From the NCBI RefSeq assembly GCF_030464885.1, contig NZ_JALPRJ010000086.1, forward strand, positions 1 to 32,241: DNA of 32,241 nt, given 5' to 3'. The notes beneath the pieces are model-generated. The model saw nothing but the letters and a program-made list of their open reading frames with translations. It was not told the DNA's origin and did not search any database. The DNA is from Caballeronia sp. SEWSISQ10-4 2 (GTDB taxonomy: Bacteria > Pseudomonadota > Gammaproteobacteria > Burkholderiales > Burkholderiaceae). Position numbers and translations under genes: made by a program. Numbering within the stretch: the first letter of the stretch is position 1; every line of letters starts with the position of its first letter. This document shows positions 8,099 to 15,272 of this stretch, piece by piece.

Positions 8099-8129
8099 AC
8101 GAGCACGGGCTTTACGGCACCGTGCTCGT
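8099..8129 (-). other. Intercistronic stem-loop between udh and the ABC transporter genes
   Basis: A perfect 10-bp inverted repeat, ACGAGCACGG and CCGTGCTCGT with an 11-base loop, lies in the 104-base gap after udh. It has no U-run on either strand, so it is more likely a processing or stability hairpin, or a partial attenuator, than a full terminator. It would let udh and the transporter be expressed at different levels. Confidence 0.5.
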
Positions 8130-8180
8130 TGAGTCTTCGGGTGCTTCACCATCACGCTTCGAATGCACCGGGCAACGGCT

Positions 8181-9011
8181 TTATTCGAACGGCCCGGTAG
8201 TGGTGAACGCCCCGCCCTGCAACAAGGCAACGGCGCTGTCAGGCGCGGGTGCCGGCTGCGCTTCGACCTTCGCCCGGAACGGCTCCGACGAATCCCGCGG
8301 GACAAATCCCAGCTTCGATGCAAACCGGTTGTCCCACCATTTGACTGCGTTGTCAGACATCCCATAGACCACCGTATGACCGACATCCGGCGTAAAGAGG
8401 CTGCGGCGCAGGAGTTCGAGCAGGTCGTCGTAGCTGAGCCAGCTCGCCATCATCCGGCGATCTTTCGGCTCCGGAAACGCCGAGCCGATGCGGATGCTCA
8501 CGGTCTCGATTCCGTAGCGGTCGAAATAGAACTGGGCCGTGTCTTCGCCGAACGATTTGGACAGGCCGTAGTAACCGTCGGGACGTCGCAGCGCATGAGC
8601 GTCGATCTTCTCGTCCTGGCGATAAAACCCGGTCACGTGATTCGAACTGGCGAAGATGACGCGTTTGACGTTGTGCCCGCGGGCAGCTTCGTAGAGGTTG
8701 TAAACCCCCTTGATATTGGCTTCCAGCACTTCTTCGAAGCGCCTTTCCACCGATACCCCGCCGAGATGGATGACCGCATCGCAACCGGCGACGAGCGCAT
8801 CGACCGCCTGTTTGTCTGAGAGGTCGCAAGGGACAACTTCCTCGTGCGGCGCGGCGTCGGAAGACAACGCGGCAGCGAGATCCGACACCCTGATTGTTTC
8901 CGCGAATTCAGCCACGCGCGGACGAATAACCTTGCCTACACCGCCGGCGGCGCCGGTCAGCAACAGACGACTAAAGGGGACGCTAGGAACGTTGTAGTCT
9001 TGATTGGCCAT
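8181..9011 (-). CDS. udh: Uronate dehydrogenase (NAD-dependent)
   Basis: Udh oxidises D-glucuronate or D-galacturonate with NAD+ to the aldarolactone, the first step of the oxidative hexuronate route. The 276-residue short-chain/epimerase-type protein has the NAD motif TGAAGGVG (19-26), DLSDKQAV after the first strands, HLGGVSVERRFEEVLEANIK, the ASSNHVTGFY segment and the catalytic pair Tyr148 and Lys152 in YYGLSK. It also has the SIRIGSAFPEP and CDLSD segments expected of Udh rather than of nucleotide-sugar epimerases. A GGAG site lies 10 bases before the ATG. It heads a minus-strand group with four transporter genes and is divergent from a GntR regulator gene. The aldarate-cleaving genes garL and garR lie across the terminator. 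Another sugar dehydrogenase is possible but less likely. Confidence 0.9.
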   Translation of the reverse strand: MANQDYNVPSVPFSRLLLTGAAGGVGKVIRPRVAEFAETIRVSDLAAALSSDAAPHEEVVPCDLSDKQAVDALVAGCDAVIHLGGVSVERRFEEVLEANIKGVYNLYEAARGHNVKRVIFASSNHVTGFYRQDEKIDAHALRRPDGYYGLSKSFGEDTAQFYFDRYGIETVSIRIGSAFPEPKDRRMMASWLSYDDLLELLRRSLFTPDVGHTVVYGMSDNAVKWWDNRFASKLGFVPRDSSEPFRAKVEAQPAPAPDSAVALLQGGAFTTTGPFE

Positions 9012-9099
9012 GTAAGCCTGTCTCCAATAAGCTCGGCCACCCGGAGCTTTCGTGCTCCTTTCGGATGGGTTGGCCGCTTCACTTAACTGATATTGTACG

Positions 9100-9128
9100 T
9101 TGTCATATGACTATAGCCTGCATATAAT
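9100..9128 (+). promoter_or_regulatory. Promoter of the gntR regulator gene
   Basis: TTGTCA (9100-9105) and a perfect TATAAT (9123-9128) are separated by exactly 17 bases, a near-consensus sigma70 promoter facing the GntR gene. Expected start is near 9135, leaving a leader of about 50 bases. A palindrome overlaps the -35 box. Confidence 0.8.
9102..9111. promoter_or_regulatory. Palindromic operator candidate GTCATATGAC
   Basis: This perfect 10-bp palindrome overlaps the -35 box of the gntR promoter and lies about 90 bases upstream of the divergent udh start. The position fits autoregulation plus control of udh by the adjacent FadR-type regulator. A near copy, GTAATATGAC, overlaps the proposed garL -10 box. 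Confidence 0.5.
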
Positions 9129-9183
9129 CATTCGCACATCCGTTTGTCAACTTTGGTGAAGCATTTTCCCAATCGAGGTGGCC

Positions 9184-9930
9184 GTGCAGCGATCGACTCG
9201 TGCTCTCTTCGAAGCCCCTGCCTACCCCTTGGGTCGGCGCAGCCTGACTACCGAAGTTGTCGACGCACTCCGCCAGCAGATCGAAGCCGCCGACCTCAAG
9301 GTTGGCGACAGGCTGGCGACCGAAGCGGAAATGGTCCAGCGCTTCAACGTGAGCCGCACGGTCGTGCGCGAGGCGTTATCGAAGTTGCAGGCAGCGGGGT
9401 TAGTAGAGACGCGTCATGGGATCGGCACCTTCGTATGCGAGGCTCCGGGCAAAGAACTGTTTCAGCTTGATCCTGCGGACGTGGCCGGCTCCATCGACGC
9501 CCTCGCCGTCCTCGAACTGCGCATCAGCCTCGAGACGGAGAGCGCGGGACTGGCCGCTGCCAGATGCGATAAAGCGCGCATCGCGTCCATGCGGCGTGCG
9601 CTGAGCGACTTCGAGCGCAATGTGGGCGAAGCGACCGAGACCATCTCGCCGGATATCCGCTTTCACCTTGAAATCGCGCACGCCACCGGCAACCGCTATG
9701 TCGTGGAGATCATGACGCACCTCGGCATTCACCTGATTCCCCGCGCCCGCCTCACCGCGACGCAGATTCCACCCAACGAATACGCCGACTATCTGACCCG
9801 CGTGAATCGCGAGCACGAGCAGATCTGCGATGCCATCGAGCGTGGCGACGCTGACTCCGCGCGCACCGCCATGCGGCTCCATCTGATCAACAGCCGCGAG
9901 CGGCTGCGACGCGCGCAAGAAAATTTTTAA
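9184..9930 (+). CDS. GntR-family transcriptional regulator, FadR subfamily (FCD domain)
   Basis: This is a predicted metabolite-responsive DNA-binding protein. The start is taken as GTG 9184, five bases after GAGG; a GTG two codons upstream lies within that ribosome site. The product has 248 residues. A winged-helix region at the N-terminus contains the GntR signature (GDRLATEAEMVQRFNVSRTV, then VREALSKLQAAGLVETRHG). The rest is an all-helical FCD domain with histidines likely to bind metal (FHLEIAHATGN, and HLINSRERL near the end). It is divergent from udh, which suggests it senses a uronate or aldarate and represses udh with its transporter, and perhaps garLR. It meets the LacI gene tail to tail with only nine bases between stops. 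Confidence 0.93.
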   Translation: MQRSTRALFEAPAYPLGRRSLTTEVVDALRQQIEAADLKVGDRLATEAEMVQRFNVSRTVVREALSKLQAAGLVETRHGIGTFVCEAPGKELFQLDPADVAGSIDALAVLELRISLETESAGLAAARCDKARIASMRRALSDFERNVGEATETISPDIRFHLEIAHATGNRYVVEIMTHLGIHLIPRARLTATQIPPNEYADYLTRVNREHEQICDAIERGDADSARTAMRLHLINSRERLRRAQENF

Positions 9931-9939
9931 GCCGCGGCC

Positions 9940-10962
9940 TCATGCGCGTATTCGTTTCGCCGGGGCAGCGACGGAAGCGCGTTCCGTGACGGTCACAGGG
10001 AACGTTCGATAGATCGTGTACGAGGTCCCATAACATTGGTTGAGCAACCATCGAACGGCGTTCTGCGTCAGATCGGCGGTCGGAATGTGGACCGAGGTCA
10101 GCCCCGGCGCTGAAAACGCAGCCGAGTAGTCATCATCGTAACCCACCACCGAAATATCGTCCGGCACCGAGATGCCCGCTTGCTGAAAACACGACAATGC
10201 GCCGATCGCCATGGTGTCGTTGGCGCAGAACAAGCCGGTAAAACGTTTCTTCGACGCCAGCAGCCGCCGCGCGGAATCAAATCCGCCGTCCGGCGAAAAA
10301 TCCGATTCGATCAACTGGACCGCAGCCCGGTCGATGCCGTTGCGCGCGAGTTCATCGAAGAATCCCGCAATCCGCGCTTCATTGTCAGAAGCCTGAAAAG
10401 GCCCTGAAATCACGGCGATTTTCTTGTGCTGGTGCGCGAGCAGCGTCTGCGCCGCCAGCATCCCGCCACGATGATGATCCGCGCAAAACGACGCTTCCGG
10501 CATCTGCGCGAAGTCGCGATTGAGGAACACCATTTTCGGATGCATGCCATGCAGCTTGATGAGGTCGTCGTCATGCAGATCGTGGCTCGTCACGACTACG
10601 CCATCGCAATCACGTCCGATCAGGAACTGCACGGCGTCGATAGCCTGGTCGCGCGGCGAGTCGTCGCCATAGCCGGTCGCCACCACCACATGGCGATGCA
10701 CCTTGCGCAACTCGGTATCGGTTTGCTTGAGGATAGTGCCGTAATACGGGCCGAAGAACGTCGGCACGAAGATGCCGATCATGCCGAGCGATTGGGTTGA
10801 TAGTGCCCGCCCGATAGATGACGGCCGAAAATTCAGTTCCGCTATGGCTGCCTGCACGCGCGCGAGCGCGTCTGCCGAGACCGGTCCACGGCCGGAGATG
10901 GCACGCGATGCCGTGGACATGCCCACGCCGGCCAAGGCCGCGACGTCCTTCAGGGTTGCCAC
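9940..10962 (-). CDS. LacI-family transcriptional regulator
   Basis: This is a predicted sugar-responsive repressor and the last gene of the minus-strand beta-glucoside operon. The 340-residue protein has the LacI helix-turn-helix and hinge (MATLKDVAALAGVGMSTASR, then AISGRGPVS and NFRPSSIGRAL), followed by a periplasmic-binding-protein-like sensor domain with GIFVPTFFGPYYG, DGVVVTSHDL and, late, PDDISVVGYDDDYSA. The start is GTG at 10962 with CGGAG six bases upstream. A 54-base gap separates it from the ATPase gene and holds an 11-base direct repeat. Its likely target is the pair of palindromes in front of the glucosidase gene. I did not identify the effector. Confidence 0.93.
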   Translation of the reverse strand: MATLKDVAALAGVGMSTASRAISGRGPVSADALARVQAAIAELNFRPSSIGRALSTQSLGMIGIFVPTFFGPYYGTILKQTDTELRKVHRHVVVATGYGDDSPRDQAIDAVQFLIGRDCDGVVVTSHDLHDDDLIKLHGMHPKMVFLNRDFAQMPEASFCADHHRGGMLAAQTLLAHQHKKIAVISGPFQASDNEARIAGFFDELARNGIDRAAVQLIESDFSPDGGFDSARRLLASKKRFTGLFCANDTMAIGALSCFQQAGISVPDDISVVGYDDDYSAAFSAPGLTSVHIPTADLTQNAVRWLLNQCYGTSYTIYRTFPVTVTERASVAAPAKRIRA

Positions 10963-10992
10963 TGTTACTCCGTGAATTAAAGCTTCGTATTT

Positions 10993-11021
10993 ACTTGGAG
11001 CCGACTTGGAGTCGACTCAAA
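10993..11021. repeat. Direct repeat and near-palindrome before the lacI gene
   Basis: ACTTGGAGCCG (10993-11003) is followed at once by ACTTGGAGTCG (11004-11014). The second copy is part of the near-palindrome TTGGAGTCGACTCAAA (11006-11021), which overlaps the last codons of the ATPase gene. It could be an operator for separate lacI control. It does not resemble the palindromes before the glucosidase gene. Confidence 0.35.
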
Positions 11022-12102
11022 GCCGATCCCCGGCGGGTTCGTCGAAGAGCGAAATACGCTTGCTGTCGATCGAAAAGCCGGTGATCTCGTCAACCGCTGC
11101 CGTCGCCGAATCCTGCGCAATCGACGCGATTTGCGCGCCATGATAATCGAGCCAAATTACCCGGTGATTGCCCATCGGTTCGACCAGCGACACCGTGCCA
11201 CGATGCTGGAACGAAGGGTCGATCAAGATGTCCTCGGGGCGCACGCCGAGCACGCATGGCTGGTTCTCCGACAATGCCTGACCAAACGGATACGCGGAGA
11301 CGTCAAGTTCTATATGGTCGTTGCGAAACCTCACTACCCCCGCGTCGTGGTGAAGCGTTCCCTTAAGCAGGTTCATGCCCGGCGAGCCCAGGAACGTAGC
11401 AACAAACAGATTGTTCGGATGCGCGTAGACCTCGGCGGGTGTGCCAATCTGCTGGATCACACCACCGCGCATGACCGCCATGCGAGTCGCGAGCGTCATC
11501 GCTTCCACCTGATCATGGGTCACGTAGATCATCGTTGCGCCGAGCCGCTTATGCAGTTGCTTCAGCTCGCGCCTGAGTTCCGTACGCAGTTTCGCGTCGA
11601 GGTTGGAGAGCGGTTCATCGAACAGGAACACGTCCGCTTCGCGCACGATCGCACGGCCGATCGCAACGCGCTGACGTTGCCCGCCCGACAACTGAGCCGG
11701 CCTGCGCTTGAGCAATGGACCCAGTTGCAGCATCTCTGAAGCACGCGTCACACGACGTTCAATCTCGGCTTTGGGCGTACCGGCAATGCGCAAGCCGAAC
11801 GAGAGATTACGCTCAACGTTCATCGTGGGATAAAGCGCGTAGGACTGGAACACGAGCGCGATGCCGCGATCTTTCGGATCGGCCCACGTCATATCCTGGC
11901 CACCAATTTCGATGCTGCCGCCGCTCACATCGATCAGCCCCGCGATGCTGTGCAGCAAGGTGGACTTACCGCATCCCGAGGGTCCCAGCAGCACGAGGAA
12001 TTCACCCGGTTCAACCTCCAGGTCGAGCGACTCGATGATCGTGTTGGAACCGAGCTGAATCTCCAGATCCCGGATTGAAACATTCGACATGACGGTAGAC
12101 AT
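11017..12102 (-). CDS. Sugar ABC transporter ATP-binding protein (MalK/UgpC type)
   Basis: This is the ATPase of the carbohydrate importer encoded in the same operon. The 361-residue protein has Walker A GPSGCGKST (40-48), VFQSYALYPTMNV, signature LSGGQRQRV (138-146), Walker B VFLFDEPLSNLDA and the switch YVTHDQVEAM. The C-terminal third is a TOBE-type domain typical of MalK (VLGVRPEDILID, VEPMGNHRVIWL). The start is the ATG at 12102; a second ATG four codons in is possible, and both have weak ribosome sites. It follows the permease gene by 14 bases. Confidence 0.95.
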   Translation of the reverse strand: MSTVMSNVSIRDLEIQLGSNTIIESLDLEVEPGEFLVLLGPSGCGKSTLLHSIAGLIDVSGGSIEIGGQDMTWADPKDRGIALVFQSYALYPTMNVERNLSFGLRIAGTPKAEIERRVTRASEMLQLGPLLKRRPAQLSGGQRQRVAIGRAIVREADVFLFDEPLSNLDAKLRTELRRELKQLHKRLGATMIYVTHDQVEAMTLATRMAVMRGGVIQQIGTPAEVYAHPNNLFVATFLGSPGMNLLKGTLHHDAGVVRFRNDHIELDVSAYPFGQALSENQPCVLGVRPEDILIDPSFQHRGTVSLVEPMGNHRVIWLDYHGAQIASIAQDSATAAVDEITGFSIDSKRISLFDEPAGDRL

Positions 12103-12116
12103 GAATGAGCCCTGGA

Positions 12117-13010
12117 CTAACCTTTGACCGCACCGGACGCAATGCCGCGAACGAACCAGCGACCCGACACGAAGTAGATGGCGAGCGGCACCATGGACGT
12201 AAGAATGGTCGCCGCCATGTTGACGTTGTAGAGGCGCTCGCCTGTCGTCGTGTTGATGATGTTATTCAGTTGCACGGTCATCGGCAGGTTCTTGGTACCG
12301 GCGAAGACCAGGCCGAGGACAAAGTCGTTCCAGATGCCGGTGACCTGCATGATGATGGCCACCACGATGATCGGCGTGGACATGGGCACCATCAGTTGCA
12401 GGAAGATACGCCAGAAACCGCCGCCGTCCACGCGCGCCGCCTGAAAGAGTTCATGCGGCAACGCGGCGTAGTAGTTACGGAATAGCAGCGTCATCACCGG
12501 CATGCCAAAGATGGTATGGATCACGACAATGCCGGGCAACGAGCTGAACAAATGCACGGTGGCGAGCACGCGAACCAGCGGATAGACCATCACCTGCACG
12601 GGAATGAATGCACCCATCAGCAGGATCGCGAACAGCGTGCCCGCACCACGCGGTTTCCAGAACGACAACGCGTAGCCGTTCACCGCACCCGCCAGAATCG
12701 ACAGAACCGTACTCGGTATGACGATGCGTACCGAGTTCCAGAAGCCGACCTGGATGCCCTGGCAATCGAGCCCCGTACACGCCGATTGCCACGCGACACG
12801 CCATGCATCGAGCGTGAAATGCATCGGCAGCGAGAGGATATTGCCGAGACGAATTTCCGTCATCGGCTTGACTGACGTGACGAGCATGACGTACAGCGGC
12901 AGCAGGAAAAACAATGCGGATGTCAGCAGGAACGCATACACGCCCAAGCGCGCGGGCGTAAAACGCGACCTGCGACGCGACCTGCGTTTCAACGGGCGTG
13001 GCGCGTTCAT
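12117..13010 (-). CDS. Sugar ABC transporter permease (MalG type)
   Basis: This is the second inner-membrane subunit of the carbohydrate importer. The 297-residue protein starts with a very basic tail (MNAPRPLKRRSRRRSRFTPA), followed by about six membrane helices. The EAA loop is ELFQAARVDGGGFWRIFLQL and the C-terminus ends GRWFVRGIASGAVKG, both typical of MalG/GtsC-like subunits. The start overlaps the stop of the preceding permease gene as ATGA, so the two are translationally coupled. Confidence 0.94.
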   Translation of the reverse strand: MNAPRPLKRRSRRRSRFTPARLGVYAFLLTSALFFLLPLYVMLVTSVKPMTEIRLGNILSLPMHFTLDAWRVAWQSACTGLDCQGIQVGFWNSVRIVIPSTVLSILAGAVNGYALSFWKPRGAGTLFAILLMGAFIPVQVMVYPLVRVLATVHLFSSLPGIVVIHTIFGMPVMTLLFRNYYAALPHELFQAARVDGGGFWRIFLQLMVPMSTPIIVVAIIMQVTGIWNDFVLGLVFAGTKNLPMTVQLNNIINTTTGERLYNVNMAATILTSMVPLAIYFVSGRWFVRGIASGAVKG

Positions 13011-13951
13011 CGGGCATCCCTCAACCGCAACGCGCGGCTGCGAATATAGAAGACCGGCGCAAGAATCGCGAGCACGGTAATGAGAAGAACGATCGACGCC
13101 GCCGATGCCAGCCCCAGATTCGCGCGCCCGAACAGGTACTCCATGATGAACTTTGCGGGCACCTCGCTCGCCGTGCCGGGACCGCCTTGCGTCATGGCGA
13201 CGACCGCGTCGTAGAGTTTGATGACCATCACGAACAGCAGGATGAAGGCCGTCGAAATTGACGCACCGAGCATGGGAATCACAATGCTGACGTAGACACG
13301 CCAGCGCGGAATGCCATCTATACGCGCAGCTTTCCAGATCTCTTCGTCAATACCGCGCAGTCCCGCAAGCAACAACGCCATCACCAGTCCCGACGCCTGC
13401 CAGACCGTTGCAATCACGAGCGTATAGATCACGCGATCCTGATCGACAATCCAGTCGAAGCGCGCGTGCGTGAAACCGATCCTGTGCAGCACCTCCTGAA
13501 TGCCGAGCTCCGGATTCAGGATCCACTGCCACACAAGACCCGTCGCCACGAAAGACATTGCATACGGATACAGGAACACCGTGCGCAGCGCGCCCTCCGC
13601 CACCACCTTCTGGTCTATAAACACCGCCAGCAGCAGGCCGATCACAAGACATATGACGATAAACAAAACCCCGTAGATCACGATGTTTTGCAGCGACAAC
13701 ATCCAGCGGTCGTTATTAAAAAGCCGTACATATTGCGAGACGCCCGCGAAACTAGTCGATGCGAACGTGCGCGAGTTCGTGAACGACGTGCGCAAGCTCC
13801 ATAACATCGTGCCGAGATAAGCGAACACGACCGTCAAGGTCATCGGCAACAACGCAACATAGGCTGCCAGCGCAAACCGCTTTCTCAGCGGTTTGCGCTT
13901 CGCATGCCGGGCCGATGCACGTAAGGCTCTGTCGGCGGACGTCACGGCCAT
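13007..13951 (-). CDS. Sugar ABC transporter permease (MalF type)
   Basis: This is the first permease of the carbohydrate importer, with 314 residues and about six membrane helices. It has the family segment SLRTSFTNSRTFASTSFAGV and the EAA loop EEIWKAARIDGIPRWRVYVS. Its ATG overlaps the stop of the binding-protein gene by one base (TGATG), so reinitiation is expected. It is similar in layout to the GtsB subunit of the pseudomonad glucose transporter. Confidence 0.94.
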   Translation of the reverse strand: MAVTSADRALRASARHAKRKPLRKRFALAAYVALLPMTLTVVFAYLGTMLWSLRTSFTNSRTFASTSFAGVSQYVRLFNNDRWMLSLQNIVIYGVLFIVICLVIGLLLAVFIDQKVVAEGALRTVFLYPYAMSFVATGLVWQWILNPELGIQEVLHRIGFTHARFDWIVDQDRVIYTLVIATVWQASGLVMALLLAGLRGIDEEIWKAARIDGIPRWRVYVSIVIPMLGASISTAFILLFVMVIKLYDAVVAMTQGGPGTASEVPAKFIMEYLFGRANLGLASAASIVLLITVLAILAPVFYIRSRALRLRDAR

Positions 13952-15186
13952 CAGCTTTTGAGCCCGCTGGCGAAGGCCTTTTGTGCGTCTTCCACCGACT
14001 GGTTCTTGTTCCAGAAGTTGGTGATGACGTCCTGCAATGCGCCGTTGATGTCAGGCGGTGTCAGCATTTCCGGATTCGGCAACTGCCGCGACTTGTCCTT
14101 CATGATCGCGATGCCCTCCTTCGCGCACATATCGAGGCTCGAATCGTCGATGTCCGAGCGGATCGGAATCGAACCCTTCTTCGCACTGAACGCAACCTGT
14201 GCAGCCGGCGACGTCATCACGGTAGCCAGCAATTTCTGCGCCTTCACTGCGTTGGCATCGTCGGTCTTCGGGAACACGAACACGTCGCCTGCCACGAGAT
14301 ACGGTGAATTCGGACCAAAGCCCGGGAAGCAGCCGAAGTCCTTGCCCGCCGATTGTTTGGCCGCAACAAACTCGCCCTTCGCCCAGTCGCCCATGATCTG
14401 CACGCCGGCTTTGCCCGAGATCACCAGCGCCGTCGCGTCGTTCCAGTTACGGCCCGGCGAACCCGGATCGATGTAGTTATGCAGGCGCTTGAACTGCGTC
14501 AGCACCTTCTTGAACGCATCGGATTTGACCGCGTTCACATCGCGATCGCGATAGATCTTCAGGTACAGGTCCGGACCGCCGACATCGGCGAACACGGCGT
14601 CGAAGGTGATCTTCTCCTGCCACGCCTGACCGCCAAGCGCGAGAGGAATTACACCCGCCGCTTTCAGCTTGTCGAGGTCCGCGATGAACTCGTCGTAGTT
14701 GGCCGGCTCTTTCGCAATGCCCGCCTTCTGGAAGGCCGGCTTCGAATAGAAGAACCATGCCGGCATATGGATGTCCACGGGCGCAGCGTAGAAGTGCCCG
14801 TTCGACTTGATACTGGCGATAATCGAAGGCGGGAAGGTCGTGTCCCAGTTCTCCTTGGCAGCCACATCGTCGACGTTGTTCAGCAAACCCTGGTCGATGA
14901 TGTCGTGGAATTGCTTCGAGGTATTGAACTGCGCGGCCGTCGGCGGATCGCCGCCCATGATGCGGTTGAGCGCAGTGGAACGCGCCTGGTCCGCGCCGGC
15001 CACGGCGTTGTCGATCCACAAACCGCCGGCTTTGTTATAAGCATCGGCGAACTGCTTGATAGCCGCCGATTCCCCACCCGAGGTCCACCAGTGGATCACG
15101 GTGGCTTTCAGCGGATCGGCGTGCGCTGCGCTGCTCGCAGCGACGGCTGCAATAACACTGACGACCAGTTTCTTCATGCTGTTCAT
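13951..15186 (-). CDS. Sugar ABC transporter substrate-binding protein (family 1, GtsA-like)
   Basis: This is a periplasmic binding protein that captures the sugar for the adjacent permeases. The 411-residue precursor has a signal peptide (MKKLVVSVIAAVAASSAAHA, cleavage near residue 23) and then the segment TVIHWWTSGGESAAIKQFAD. That segment, PPTAAQFN and YAAPVDIHMPAWFFY are typical of GtsA-like glucose and oligosaccharide binders. The ATG at 15186 has a strong GGAGGAG site. It lies between the beta-glucosidase and permease genes, so a beta-glucoside such as cellobiose is the likely ligand; glucose itself is possible. Confidence 0.94.
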   Translation of the reverse strand: MNSMKKLVVSVIAAVAASSAAHADPLKATVIHWWTSGGESAAIKQFADAYNKAGGLWIDNAVAGADQARSTALNRIMGGDPPTAAQFNTSKQFHDIIDQGLLNNVDDVAAKENWDTTFPPSIIASIKSNGHFYAAPVDIHMPAWFFYSKPAFQKAGIAKEPANYDEFIADLDKLKAAGVIPLALGGQAWQEKITFDAVFADVGGPDLYLKIYRDRDVNAVKSDAFKKVLTQFKRLHNYIDPGSPGRNWNDATALVISGKAGVQIMGDWAKGEFVAAKQSAGKDFGCFPGFGPNSPYLVAGDVFVFPKTDDANAVKAQKLLATVMTSPAAQVAFSAKKGSIPIRSDIDDSSLDMCAKEGIAIMKDKSRQLPNPEMLTPPDINGALQDVITNFWNKNQSVEDAQKAFASGLKS

Positions 15187-15214
15187 TGAGTCTCCTCCGG
15201 GCGATATAGTCCAT

Positions 15215-15232
15215 TTGGCCCATGTGGTCCAA
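15215..15232. other. Imperfect palindrome between the glucosidase and binding-protein genes
   Basis: TTGGCCCATGTGGTCCAA is an 18-base near-palindrome with one mismatched pair and a two-base centre, in the 86-base gap before the binding-protein gene. It could be an internal operator or a small RNA hairpin that sets the level of the abundant binding protein. No promoter is evident next to it. Confidence 0.3.
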
Positions 15233-15272
15233 CGGATTCGGCATTCAATCTTGCAGCGGGTCAGGATTAAAT

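Noticed and set aside
13648..13657. GACATATGAC as a third GntR operator
   Set aside because: It lies in the middle of a permease coding sequence with no promoter nearby. It shows that near matches can arise by chance.
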